Origin: Micrococcales bacterium UBA2037
Lineage (GTDB): Bacteria; Actinomycetota; Actinomycetes; Actinomycetales; Microbacteriaceae
Direction: 5' to 3'
DNA length: 22,233 nucleotides
NCBI GenBank assembly: GCA_002333405.1
Contig: DDBH01000016.1
Span: 1 to 22,233 of the forward strand
In this document: positions 14,005 to 21,562 of the stretch, one piece after another
Position numbering within the stretch: position 1 is the stretch's first letter
Layout: the number at the start of each line of letters is the position of its first letter
Notes under the pieces: model-generated
The model's input: only the letters and a program-made list of their open reading frames with translations
Databases searched by the model: none
Told to the model about the DNA's origin: nothing
Made by a program: the position numbers and the translations under genes

Positions 14005-14844
14005 CTAAGCGGGCCCAATAATCGGGGCACCTAAATCAGTGGATAATCGCAAGGCGGCAGCAGACACCATTTGGCCGAGCTGGTCGGTTTGATCACCAAG
14101 TCGCTCGAATGAGGCACCAACGCTGATTGCCGCAACCACAATGTTGGAGGAATCCCTTACTGGAGCTGCCGCATCGACAATGCCCTCTTGGAACTCATCG
14201 CTAATTGCATAGCCTCGGTCCCTGACCTCCTGAAGCATTTTCTCAAACTGCTTCAAACTTCGAGCAGGTCTTCTAGCCCGCCTGGTCTTGGGATTAATCG
14301 GTTCTGCCGGCTTCGGCATATCAATCGACAGCAGTGGCAGCGGGTCATCTAGAGCATGCTCAGCCCACCACAGTTCAATCTCGCTGTCGGTGAGCCCAGC
14401 CAGGATCGCCCTTCCGGATGCGGTGATTCCGGCGTTGGAAAGGACTCCGTCCCATCCGGAGCGGCGAACCGCGTCAGCGGCAACCACCGTTTTGATGGTC
14501 AGCACTCGACCACCCCGAAGCACGTTTAGGTGAGCGGTCTCCTGAACCTGCGCAACCAGCTCCGAAAGCCTGGATTCTGACTGCAGGGCGAGGTGTGCTT
14601 CGCGGGTTCGCATCGACATCGAGTAAAACCTGTGTCCGAGTGAGTATTTTCTGGTGGCTTTGTCTCGATCGACCAACCCGGTGGCCTCCAGGGTCTTCAG
14701 GACTCTTGAAATTTGACCCTTGTCGCGTTTGGTAAGTTCGGCAACCCGTTGGACACCGATGCCGCCAAGTGTGAAGGCCTCGGCAGATGCTAGGGCCTCA
14801 ATAACTTCAAGGTCTCTGGCAAGTCCTGCGGTGTGAGTGCGCAT
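14005..14844 (-). CDS. IclR-family transcriptional regulator
   Basis: 279 aa from the ATG at 14844. A longer frame runs to 15048, but it would cross the divergent transporter gene, and the TTGTCC-17-TAGATT promoter with 7 nt to this ATG settles the start. The winged helix-turn-helix occupies about residues 15-75 (Val-Ala-Glu-Leu-Thr-Lys-Arg-Asp-Lys-Gly-Gln-Ile), followed by the IclR effector-binding domain. Its position back-to-back with the ABC importer suggests it controls that operon and its own; the effector could be the imported compound or a catabolite of it. A proline- and arginine-rich insert lies in the effector domain near residue 180. Confidence 0.88.
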   Translation of the reverse strand: MRTHTAGLARDLEVIEALASAEAFTLGGIGVQRVAELTKRDKGQISRVLKTLEATGLVDRDKATRKYSLGHRFYSMSMRTREAHLALQSESRLSELVAQVQETAHLNVLRGGRVLTIKTVVAADAVRRSGWDGVLSNAGITASGRAILAGLTDSEIELWWAEHALDDPLPLLSIDMPKPAEPINPKTRRARRPARSLKQFEKMLQEVRDRGYAISDEFQEGIVDAAAPVRDSSNIVVAAISVGASFERLGDQTDQLGQMVSAAALRLSTDLGAPIIGPA

Positions 14845-14851
14845 GGTCTCT

Positions 14852-14880
14852 AATCTACCAATTAGTTGACATATGGACAA
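14852..14880 (-). promoter_or_regulatory. Promoter of iclR (leaderless)
   Basis: Minus-strand TTGTCC (14875-14880), 17-bp spacer, TAGATT (14852-14857), then 7 nt to the ATG: one of the best-formed promoters in the window. Confidence 0.65.
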
Positions 14881-14881
14881 C
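14865..14881. promoter_or_regulatory. Candidate IclR operator over both divergent promoters
   Basis: GTTGACATATGGACAAC is an imperfect dyad with GTTG/CAAC arms around CATATG. It covers the iclR -35 on one strand and a TTGACA (14866-14871) that could be the transporter -35 on the other, so one bound protein could control both directions. TTGACA with TAGGGT (14887-14892) has a 15-bp spacer, which is short. Confidence 0.4.
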
Positions 14882-14942
14882 CACATTAGGGTTTGGGCTT
14901 CATTTTCTTTACTCTGTATGGATACCAAAGGAGAGAACCTAT

Positions 14943-15902
14943 ATGAAGCATGCAACAAAATTCTCAATGTTGGCGATTGGTGCAATTTCAGCACTGACGC
15001 TTGCAGGATGTGCCGCGGCTGAGACCGAAACAGCCTCAGGCGGATCACTTTCAGAATACGATCTATCGGGAATCACCGTGTCCGTTGGATCAAAGGACTT
15101 CGACGAGCAGCTAATTCTTGGCGAGATGCTAGTGGCCGCATTTGAGGCAACTGGCGCAACCGTTGACAACAAGGTAAACCTTGGTGGAACCAACGTGGCG
15201 CGTGCAGCTCTTGAGTCCGGTGAAATCGACATTTACATGGAGTACAACGGAACCGGTTGGGCTGTCCACCTAGGACTAGAAGACCCAAGCTTTGACGCTG
15301 AGACTCTAACCTCAGGCGTGCGTGAGCGCGATCTAGCTGAGAATGGAATCGTTTGGCTTGGACGTTCACCGTTCAACAACACCTACGGTTTCGTTTCTAG
15401 CCCTGAGCTAACAGAATCCAACGGCGGTGGCTTCGACCTAACCACCATGATGGATTACGTGGCTGCAAACCCAGACACCATCGTTTGCATGGAGTCAGAG
15501 TTCCCAAGCCGTCCTGATGGACTGATCTTGACCGAGACCTTCACCGGTATCGAGCTTCCAGACAGCCAGCAGCGCATCTTGGACACCGGAATCATCTACA
15601 CCGAGACCGCAGCAAACAACTGTGACTTCGGTGAGGTCTACACAACTGACGGACGTATCCCAGCTCTTGGCCTAACTTTGGTCCAGGATCCAGGTGTAAA
15701 CATCCTTTACAACGTTTCCGGAACCATGGGACAGGACAAGTACAACGAGGCACCAGAGGCATTTGATGGAATCATCGATGCAATCCTGGCTCCGCTTAGC
15801 AATGAGCGCATGGCCGAGTTGAACGGATTCGTTTCAGCTGAAGGTCAAGACCCAGCCGACGTGGCACGTGCATACCTTGTTGCTGAAGGTCTGACCGACT
15901 AA
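14943..15902 (+). CDS. OpuC/OsmF-type substrate-binding lipoprotein
   Basis: 319 aa. A signal peptide ends in the lipobox Leu-Ala-Gly-Cys with Cys23 as the lipid anchor, so the protein is tethered outside the membrane. The mature part starts with Val-Gly-Ser-Lys-Asp-Phe-Asp-Glu-Gln, continues with Gly-Gly-Thr-Asn-Val-Ala-Arg and Tyr-Met-Glu-Tyr-Asn-Gly-Thr-Gly-Trp: the OpuAC fold that binds glycine betaine, choline, carnitine and similar compounds. A strong ribosome binding site (AAAGGAGAG) lies 7 nt before the ATG. It heads a four-gene importer operon divergent from iclR. The exact ligand cannot be read from the sequence. Confidence 0.9.
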   Translation: MKHATKFSMLAIGAISALTLAGCAAAETETASGGSLSEYDLSGITVSVGSKDFDEQLILGEMLVAAFEATGATVDNKVNLGGTNVARAALESGEIDIYMEYNGTGWAVHLGLEDPSFDAETLTSGVRERDLAENGIVWLGRSPFNNTYGFVSSPELTESNGGGFDLTTMMDYVAANPDTIVCMESEFPSRPDGLILTETFTGIELPDSQQRILDTGIIYTETAANNCDFGEVYTTDGRIPALGLTLVQDPGVNILYNVSGTMGQDKYNEAPEAFDGIIDAILAPLSNERMAELNGFVSAEGQDPADVARAYLVAEGLTD

Positions 15903-15909
15903 GAAACCT

Positions 15910-16566
15910 GTGGATTTCTTATTCAGCCTGATTGACTTCGCGCTTGCTAGACAAGAGCAGGTCCTAGAAGGGCTGGCCCAACACACTGGGTACGTGGTTA
16001 CGGTGCTGGTGAGTGCTGGCTTATTTGCCATCCTCACCGGCGTCGTGACCCGACGCAGTCAACTTGCCAAAGAGCTAGCGCTCTCGATCGCTTCGGTTTT
16101 TCTAACCATTCCGTCGCTTGCGCTGTTTGTGGTTTTCATACCACTGGTGGGACTGGGCTTCGCCCCGTCCTTCATCGCACTGTTTTTGTATTCGCTGCTA
16201 CCAATTCTCAGAAACACGATCACCGGCCTTGATGGCATTGATCCAGGAGTTTTGGAAAGCGCGAAGGGAATGGGCTTTTCACCGGTTCAGGTGCTGCTAA
16301 AGGTTGAGCTTCCGCTTGCCTGGCCCATCATTCTTGCCGGCATCAGGGTTTCCTCGATGCTGGTAGTTGGTATCGCTGCAATTGCAACCTTGGTTGCAGG
16401 CGGTGGCCTTGGAGACTTTATTAAGAGCGGTCTGGCTAGATTGCCACTACCGAACTCCCTCGAGTCAATTTGGCTCGGAACGCTGTTGTGCCTGGTGCTG
16501 GCACTGGTTATTGATCTAATTTTGCAGGCCCTAAGAGTGGCCACAATCTCGAAGGGCATCCGATGA
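15910..16566 (+). CDS. OpuC-type ABC importer permease 1
   Basis: 218 aa with five to six TM segments. It starts with GTG 7 nt after the binding-protein stop codon. The EAA-type cytoplasmic loop (Gly-Leu-Asp-Gly-Ile-Asp-Pro-Gly-Val-Leu-Glu-Ser-Ala-Lys-Gly-Met-Gly) that docks onto the ATPase is around residues 103-120. Its stop overlaps the ATPase start (ATGA), showing tight coupling. It pairs with the second permease downstream to form the channel. Confidence 0.9.
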   Translation: MDFLFSLIDFALARQEQVLEGLAQHTGYVVTVLVSAGLFAILTGVVTRRSQLAKELALSIASVFLTIPSLALFVVFIPLVGLGFAPSFIALFLYSLLPILRNTITGLDGIDPGVLESAKGMGFSPVQVLLKVELPLAWPIILAGIRVSSMLVVGIAAIATLVAGGGLGDFIKSGLARLPLPNSLESIWLGTLLCLVLALVIDLILQALRVATISKGIR

Positions 16567-17681
16567 GCGAAACGCTAATCAGACTTGAAAATGTAAGTAA
16601 GAGCTATGGGTCGGGAGCCGAGCCAGCTGTTCGGAACCTAACCCTTGAGGTTAAAAAGGGCGAGGTGCTGGTCCTGGTCGGCCCTTCTGGCTGTGGCAAG
16701 AGCACCACGCTGCGCCTAATTAACCGCCTAATTGAGCCAACCTCTGGCCGCATCTACCTCGATGGCGAAGATGTAACCGATGGCGACCCATCTGTCTTGC
16801 GACGCAAGATCGGCTACGTAATCCAACAGGTTGGTCTGTTCCCGCACCGCACCATTGCCGAGAACATCGCAACCGTTCCTAAGCTGCTGGGCTGGGACAA
16901 GGCAAAGATCGAAGCTCGCATCGATGAGATGCTGGAACTTGTTTCAATGGATCCAGAAACCTATCGTGATCGCTACCCGAAGGAGCTTTCAGGTGGCCAG
17001 GCACAGCGCATTGGTGTTGCCAGGGCACTGGCAGCTGACCCAGATGTACTGCTGATGGACGAGCCTTTCGGTGCGATCGACCCAATTACCAGGGACCGAT
17101 TGCAGAACGAGTTTTTGAGACTGCAGCAGGAGCTAAAGAAGACCATCGTGTTCGTAACTCACGACATCGATGAGGCCATCAAGATGGGAAACCGAATAGC
17201 GATCCTTCGCGAAGGCTCTGAAATTGCTCAGCTGGACACCCCGGAGGCAATCCTTGCCCACCCGGCCGATGAGTTTGTTGAGAGCTTCTTGGGCTCTGGC
17301 GCCATCCTGAAGGGCTTGACCCTAAAGAAGGTCCGTGACATCGAGTTGCACCAGGTTCCAACCATGTCATCGCCTGTGATGCGGGAACAGGCCCTGGAAA
17401 CACTTCGAGCATCAGACGACCAGGTGGCGCTGTTTTTGGACGCTAATGACAAGCCGACCAGGTGGATTGATGAGCGAGCTCTAAACCGCACCTCGCAGCC
17501 GATTGAGAAATCAGGCCGTCCCGTGACAGTTGACCTGCAGCCCGAGGACACCCTCCAGGATGCGCTGACTGTGATGTTGCAATCATCGGTTGGTATGGCA
17601 GTGGTCACTGACCGCAAGGGCAAGTACCTGGGCTGCTGCACCATTGAGTCGCTTGCCAAGCTGATCATGAGCGACGGGTAG
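16563..17681 (+). CDS. OpuC-type ABC importer ATPase with C-terminal CBS region
   Basis: 372 aa. Walker A Gly-Pro-Ser-Gly-Cys-Gly-Lys-Ser-Thr (40-48), signature Leu-Ser-Gly-Gly-Gln (about 141-145), Walker B Leu-Leu-Met-Asp-Glu-Pro (about 160-165) and the switch His in Val-Thr-His-Asp. The last ~110 residues resemble the CBS-domain tail which, in OpuA, senses ionic strength or cyclic-di-AMP; here it looks short or divergent. It energises the two permeases around it. Confidence 0.92.
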   Translation: MSETLIRLENVSKSYGSGAEPAVRNLTLEVKKGEVLVLVGPSGCGKSTTLRLINRLIEPTSGRIYLDGEDVTDGDPSVLRRKIGYVIQQVGLFPHRTIAENIATVPKLLGWDKAKIEARIDEMLELVSMDPETYRDRYPKELSGGQAQRIGVARALAADPDVLLMDEPFGAIDPITRDRLQNEFLRLQQELKKTIVFVTHDIDEAIKMGNRIAILREGSEIAQLDTPEAILAHPADEFVESFLGSGAILKGLTLKKVRDIELHQVPTMSSPVMREQALETLRASDDQVALFLDANDKPTRWIDERALNRTSQPIEKSGRPVTVDLQPEDTLQDALTVMLQSSVGMAVVTDRKGKYLGCCTIESLAKLIMSDG

Positions 17682-17690
17682 GTTCATAAC

Positions 17691-18452
17691 TTGTCTCAGA
17701 TAGCACCATCCCTAAAAAACAGGACTCCACTGAGTGAGCGCCTGGATCTAATTGTTTCGCCGATCTTTGCAATTGCTCTGGCGATCATTGGTGGCGTGGT
17801 CTGGCTTTACTCGGACCTCGATGACACCACAATTGCGATTTTGGCTCCTGAGAAGCTGCAGCGGCAGTTGGTTGAGACCATCACGCTTGGCCTTGCTTCC
17901 TCACTGCTTGTCATTGCAATTGCAATCCCACTTGGCGTCCTGGTTACCCGCAAGGGGTTCCCAAGGCTAAAGAACTTCCTGGTCGACACCCTAGGACTGG
18001 CTCAGGCACTTCCGGCCTATGGCCTGATTGTGATCTTCTTTTCCTTCATGGGCGCCGGAATCACCACGGTGATCCTGGCCCTAGCAACCTTTTCGCTACT
18101 GCCGGTGCTGAGAAACACCATCGTTGGTTTGGAGCAGGTGGACAAGTCGGTCATCGACGCAGGTCGCGGCATGGGTTACACAACCCGCCAAATCCTGATG
18201 AAAATCGAGCTGCCACTGTCTGTTGAGGTAATCATTGCGGGCATCAGAACCGCGATCGTCATCAACGTTGGCATGTCAGCGCTTGCCTTTTTGGTTGGCG
18301 GCGGCGGGCTTGGTGAGACTATCAACTCCGGCCTAAAGCTGGACCGTGCACCGGCGATTCTAATTGGCGCGGTGTTAGTAGCAATCTTGGCGCTGTTGTT
18401 TGACTTCGTAAGCGCGCTGGCTCAGAAACACCTCAAGCCAAAGGGCCTTTAA
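17691..18452 (+). CDS. OpuC-type ABC importer permease 2
   Basis: 253 aa. The likely start is a TTG 9 nt after the ATPase stop, with a GGTAGG-like site upstream; no ATG lies close by. About six TM segments and an EAA loop (Gly-Leu-Glu-Gln-Val-Asp-Lys-Ser-Val-Ile-Asp-Ala-Gly-Arg-Gly-Met-Gly). It is the last gene of the importer operon, which ends at the strong hairpin that follows. The N-terminal ~25 residues before the first helix are polar. Confidence 0.88.
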   Translation: MSQIAPSLKNRTPLSERLDLIVSPIFAIALAIIGGVVWLYSDLDDTTIAILAPEKLQRQLVETITLGLASSLLVIAIAIPLGVLVTRKGFPRLKNFLVDTLGLAQALPAYGLIVIFFSFMGAGITTVILALATFSLLPVLRNTIVGLEQVDKSVIDAGRGMGYTTRQILMKIELPLSVEVIIAGIRTAIVINVGMSALAFLVGGGGLGETINSGLKLDRAPAILIGAVLVAILALLFDFVSALAQKHLKPKGL

Positions 18453-18458
18453 GGTAGC

Positions 18459-18499
18459 AATAAACCGGGTCACCGCTTTTTGGGCGACCCGGTTTATTT
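18459..18499. terminator. Strong bidirectional terminator
   Basis: AATAAACCGGGTC (18459-18471) and GACCCGGTTTATT (18486-18498) form a perfect 13-bp stem with a 14-nt loop. It lies between the convergent importer operon and the minus-strand ABC-2 genes and serves both. Confidence 0.85.
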
Positions 18500-18506
18500 A
18501 CGCTTC

Positions 18507-19283
18507 TTAGTCGATGTCTCGTCTGAGGCTGGTTGCAATTGCAACCACACCAAACACCACTCCGTATCCAAGCAGCACCAGGGTTGCTGTTAGCGGCGGT
18601 AGGTAGTTGGCGGTGTCAATGCCAAGCTCTGGGGCCTGAATATCCAATGCCAGCATGGCGGTAATCAGCCCTGACGGCAGCCACTTGCCAGCATCGGGAA
18701 CTAGGGTCAGCAAGATTGGGTCAACAACAAACAGGTAAATCAGGGACCCGGTTATCGCCAGCATCTGATTTCGGATCAGGGTGCCAATGGCAACACCTAC
18801 GATGCCCAGGATAGAACCGGAAACAACTGCCGCAAGCATTGTGTTCACAAAAACACCGGAGGATGGCTCTGCAACGTTTTCAAAAAATGACAGGGTCACC
18901 CAACCAGCTGCAATGCCGGCGGCGGTGGAAATTACCATAACCAGAGCGCCGCCGATGGCTGCGATTCCGAGCTTGTTTGCAAGCACGGTCCCGCGCTTCG
19001 GGGCGGTCAAGAAGGTGGCAACGGCGGTGCCGTGTCGAAACTCACCGGACATCAGCATGATGCCGATGATGATTGCGAAAATGTAGGACGAGATGGCATT
19101 TGCGTAGACAGAATCAACAGCAGTCTGCTGGTCTAGTGCCAAGCCAAAGGTCGCCGAATTGCTATCAAGAATTATTGGCGTTACTGCTGTTCCAAACCCA
19201 GCCAGCACGACAGCCCCGATTAGAAGGCCCCAGTGAGCTCGAACGTAAACGAGCTTTCGCCACTCAGATTTCAACAGGCTCAT
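18507..19283 (-). CDS. ABC-2 type transporter permease
   Basis: 258 aa with about six TM segments, beginning with the amphipathic Leu-Lys-Ser-Glu-Trp-Arg-Lys-Leu segment usual for ABC-2 permeases. Its ATG overlaps the ATPase stop codon by four bases, so the pair is translationally coupled. It forms the membrane part of an exporter with the ATPase upstream; the substrate is unknown (drug, lipid, peptide and lantibiotic exporters all share this design). Confidence 0.88.
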   Translation of the reverse strand: MSLLKSEWRKLVYVRAHWGLLIGAVVLAGFGTAVTPIILDSNSATFGLALDQQTAVDSVYANAISSYIFAIIIGIMLMSGEFRHGTAVATFLTAPKRGTVLANKLGIAAIGGALVMVISTAAGIAAGWVTLSFFENVAEPSSGVFVNTMLAAVVSGSILGIVGVAIGTLIRNQMLAITGSLIYLFVVDPILLTLVPDAGKWLPSGLITAMLALDIQAPELGIDTANYLPPLTATLVLLGYGVVFGVVAIATSLRRDID

Positions 19284-19990
19284 GACAAGCTCCCTCCGGT
19301 TAGTTTCAGGAAGGCGTCTTCGAGGCTGTCCGGCCCCATCACCTGCTCCTTTGTGCCGGCTGCAATCAACTTGCCCTTGTTGATAATCAGAACGTCATCA
19401 ACCGTGTGCTGCATTTCGGCCAATTGATGCGAGGACACCAGGATGGTCCTGCCTCCCTCGGCGAGCATCCTTAGAAACTTTCTGAGCCAGGCAATGCCAG
19501 CCGGATCTAGGCCGTTGGCGGGCTCGTCCAGAATCAGAATCTCTGGATCCCCCAAAATCGCTCCAGCTAGAGCCAAGCGCTGCTTCATGCCCAGCGAGTA
19601 CTTCTTCATTTTCTTGTTGGCCGCCTCTGATAGTTCCACCATCTCGAGCACCTCATCAACACGAACCTCTGGAATGCTGGCGGCAGCTGCTACCACGCGC
19701 AGGTTCTGTCGGCCAGTAAGGGCAGGGTGAAAGCCGCGGCTATCTAGAACCGTTCCAACCTTGCTAAGCGGATTCTCAAGCTCGCGGTAGGGAACACCGA
19801 GGATCTGCGCCGAGCCACTGCTAGGCGCCGCTAAGCCAACCAGGCAGCGCAGGGCCGTGGACTTGCCGGCACCATTGGGGCCCAAAAATCCGGTGATTCG
19901 ACCCTGGTTTACTGAAGCACTCAGGTCGTCAACTGCGTTTTGACCGCCGTAGGTTTTCACCAAATTTGTGAAACTTATTGCTGCATTCAT
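19280..19990 (-). CDS. ABC-2 transporter ATP-binding protein
   Basis: 236 aa. Walker A Gly-Pro-Asn-Gly-Ala-Gly-Lys-Ser-Thr (about 38-46), signature Tyr-Ser-Leu-Gly-Met-Lys-Gln-Arg (about 131-138), Walker B Ile-Leu-Ile-Leu-Asp-Glu-Pro, D-loop Gly-Leu-Asp-Pro. This is the DrrA/CcmA/BcrA branch of exporter ATPases. GGAGAG lies just before the ATG, and TTGTGT-17-TAGTTA upstream is a possible promoter in the gap shared with the divergent cyclophilin gene. Confidence 0.92.
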   Translation of the reverse strand: MNAAISFTNLVKTYGGQNAVDDLSASVNQGRITGFLGPNGAGKSTALRCLVGLAAPSSGSAQILGVPYRELENPLSKVGTVLDSRGFHPALTGRQNLRVVAAAASIPEVRVDEVLEMVELSEAANKKMKKYSLGMKQRLALAGAILGDPEILILDEPANGLDPAGIAWLRKFLRMLAEGGRTILVSSHQLAEMQHTVDDVLIINKGKLIAAGTKEQVMGPDSLEDAFLKLTGGSLS

Positions 19991-20056
19991 TGCTCTCCAT
20001 AACTAAACAGGTTCCCAGTCAAACACAAGTTTGAAAAGAACTGGCAGAATGTAGGG

Positions 20057-20587
20057 ATGACTTCTCCAACAGCTATCGCAACCCTGCACACCAACCACGG
20101 CGCAATCAAGGTAAACCTGTTCGGTTTGCACGCGCCTAAGACCGTCGAGAACTTCGAAGGACTAGCCACCGGCTCAATCGAGTGGCGCGACCCGAAGACC
20201 AACGCGACCAAGACTGACACCCCGCTCTACAACGGCGTGATCTTTCACCGTGTAATCGAGGGCTTCATGATTCAGGGTGGTGACCCAACCGGAACCGGCA
20301 TGGGTGGCCCTGGCTACCAGTTCGGTGACGAGATTCACCCAGAACTTACCTTCAACGAGCCTTACATGTTGGCCATGGCTAACGCAGGCCCTGGCACCAA
20401 CGGCTCACAGTTCTTCATCACCCTGGCACCAACCACTTGGCTGCAGGGCCGTCACACCATCTTTGGTGACGTGACCGATGAGGTTAGCCGCAAGGTTGTG
20501 GAGCAGATTGGTGTTGTTGCAACCGATGGTCGCGACAAGCCAGCCGATGACGTGATCATCGAGAGCATCACAATCGAAAAGGCCTAG
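20057..20587 (+). CDS. ppiA: Cyclophilin-type peptidyl-prolyl isomerase
   Basis: 176 aa with no signal peptide, hence cytoplasmic. The core motif Phe-His-Arg-Val-Ile-x-Gly-Phe-Met-Ile-Gln-Gly-Gly-Asp (63-76) has catalytic Arg65, and Asn-Gly-Ser-Gln-Phe-Phe-Ile-Thr is present further on. It catalyses cis-trans isomerisation of prolyl bonds in folding proteins. It is the first gene of the conserved origin-proximal block; the following rhomboid gene starts on the next base. CAGAAT 6 nt before the ATG may be a poor leaderless -10 box. Confidence 0.93.
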   Translation: MTSPTAIATLHTNHGAIKVNLFGLHAPKTVENFEGLATGSIEWRDPKTNATKTDTPLYNGVIFHRVIEGFMIQGGDPTGTGMGGPGYQFGDEIHPELTFNEPYMLAMANAGPGTNGSQFFITLAPTTWLQGRHTIFGDVTDEVSRKVVEQIGVVATDGRDKPADDVIIESITIEKA

Positions 20588-21238
20588 TTGGCTCTTAGCC
20601 TGAAAAGTGCAAAAGCAGCTCCAGTAACCTCGGGGCTGCTTGCACTGAACCTTCTTATTTGGCTTGGCCAAATCAGCCCGCTTGGCTATCTGTTCACCAA
20701 CCAGCTGTTTTTTGCTCCGCTCTTTGCTCCGTTCGAGCCTTGGCGGATGCTCACCGCCGGGTTTGTGCATGACTGGTCCGGTCCGCTACACATTTTGTTC
20801 AATTCCTACGCGATCTGGATTTTTGGCAGGGTGCTGGAGCCGATGCTGGGCCCAGTTCGCTTTTTAGCGCTGTATTTGACCTCCATTATTGGAGGCTCGG
20901 TTGCGGTTATGTGGCTGTCAGACCCATCGATTCCAGTGGTTGGAGCTTCTGGTGCGCTGTTTGGCCTGATGGGCGCCTACTTTGTGGTGATTCGGGTCGG
21001 TGGCGGCAATGCCACTCAAATCTTCACCCTGATTGCAATCAACTTCGGGCTTGGCTTCTTTGTTTCGGGAATCTCCTGGGAGGGCCACTTGGGTGGCCTG
21101 ATTACCGGGCTGGCGATTGCCGGAATCTATTCGCAAACCAGACAGGCGAGCCAGCGGGTGCAGCAAATCTTTGGGGTGTTTCTAGCTTGGGGAGTCCTCT
21201 ACGGACTAACCATGCTGAAGATCTCTAGCTGGTTTTAG
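20588..21238 (+). CDS. Rhomboid-family intramembrane serine protease
   Basis: 216 aa with about six TM segments. The catalytic Ser121 is in Gly-Ala-Ser-Gly (119-122) and His167 in Gly-His-Leu-Gly-Gly; His68 and Asn72 in His-Ile-Leu-Phe-Asn complete the oxyanion site. Rhomboids cut membrane proteins within the bilayer. The TTG start directly follows the cyclophilin stop codon, with AAAGG ending 5 nt before it inside the upstream gene, so translation is probably coupled. Its stop abuts, base to base, the crgA stop on the other strand. Confidence 0.92.
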   Translation: MALSLKSAKAAPVTSGLLALNLLIWLGQISPLGYLFTNQLFFAPLFAPFEPWRMLTAGFVHDWSGPLHILFNSYAIWIFGRVLEPMLGPVRFLALYLTSIIGGSVAVMWLSDPSIPVVGASGALFGLMGAYFVVIRVGGGNATQIFTLIAINFGLGFFVSGISWEGHLGGLITGLAIAGIYSQTRQASQRVQQIFGVFLAWGVLYGLTMLKISSWF

Positions 21239-21505
21239 TTATTTCCACTTTGTAGTCATTGCAAAGCCAATCATGGCGATGCCGAAACCAATCAAGATGT
21301 TCCAGTTGGAAAGATCGATTGGAGTTGCGCTGCCTAGTGGGTAGCGCGCTGAAGAGATGTAGAACAACAGGATCCAGGCTAGGCCAAAGAGCATAAAGCC
21401 GAACATGACGGCCTTGTACCAGGTTGGGTTCTCTGCCTCTTCGCCAGCCACCTGTGGTTTTAGCGGCTTGGAGTCATTGTTCTTGCGTGATTTCGAATCT
21501 GCCAT
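21239..21505 (-). CDS. crgA: Cell division protein CrgA
   Basis: 88 aa. A charged N-terminal cytoplasmic tail precedes Asn-Pro-Thr-Trp-Tyr-Lys, a first TM helix (about 32-50), the Tyr-Ile-Ser-Ser-Ala-Arg-Tyr-Pro turn, then Asn-Trp-Asn-Ile-Leu-Ile-Gly-Phe-Gly and a second helix ending in Thr-Lys-Trp-Lys. This is the CrgA layout. CrgA joins FtsZ, FtsQ and penicillin-binding proteins at the actinobacterial septum. The location beside pabA and pknB is the usual one. TAAGCT, 7 nt before the ATG, indicates a leaderless transcript. Confidence 0.93.
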   Translation of the reverse strand: MADSKSRKNNDSKPLKPQVAGEEAENPTWYKAVMFGFMLFGLAWILLFYISSARYPLGSATPIDLSNWNILIGFGIAMIGFAMTTKWK

Positions 21506-21512
21506 GCCAAGT

Positions 21513-21518
21513 AGCTTA
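21513..21518 (-). promoter_or_regulatory. -10 box, leaderless crgA
   Basis: Minus-strand TAAGCT, 7 nt from the ATG at 21505. Confidence 0.5.
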
Positions 21519-21547
21519 ATGCCCGAACCGGATTGTCGCTATCCGAT

Positions 21548-21553
21548 TAGGCT
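21548..21553 (+). promoter_or_regulatory. Possible -10 box of pabA
   Basis: TAGGCT, 9 nt before the ATG at 21563; slightly farther than at the other leaderless genes, giving a leader of two or three bases. Confidence 0.35.
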
Positions 21554-21562
21554 ATTCACACC

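Noticed and set aside
14845..15048. N-terminal extension of the IclR protein
   Set aside because: It would cross the divergent promoter region and run antisense to the signal peptide of the binding protein. The family N-terminus starts at the 14844 ATG.
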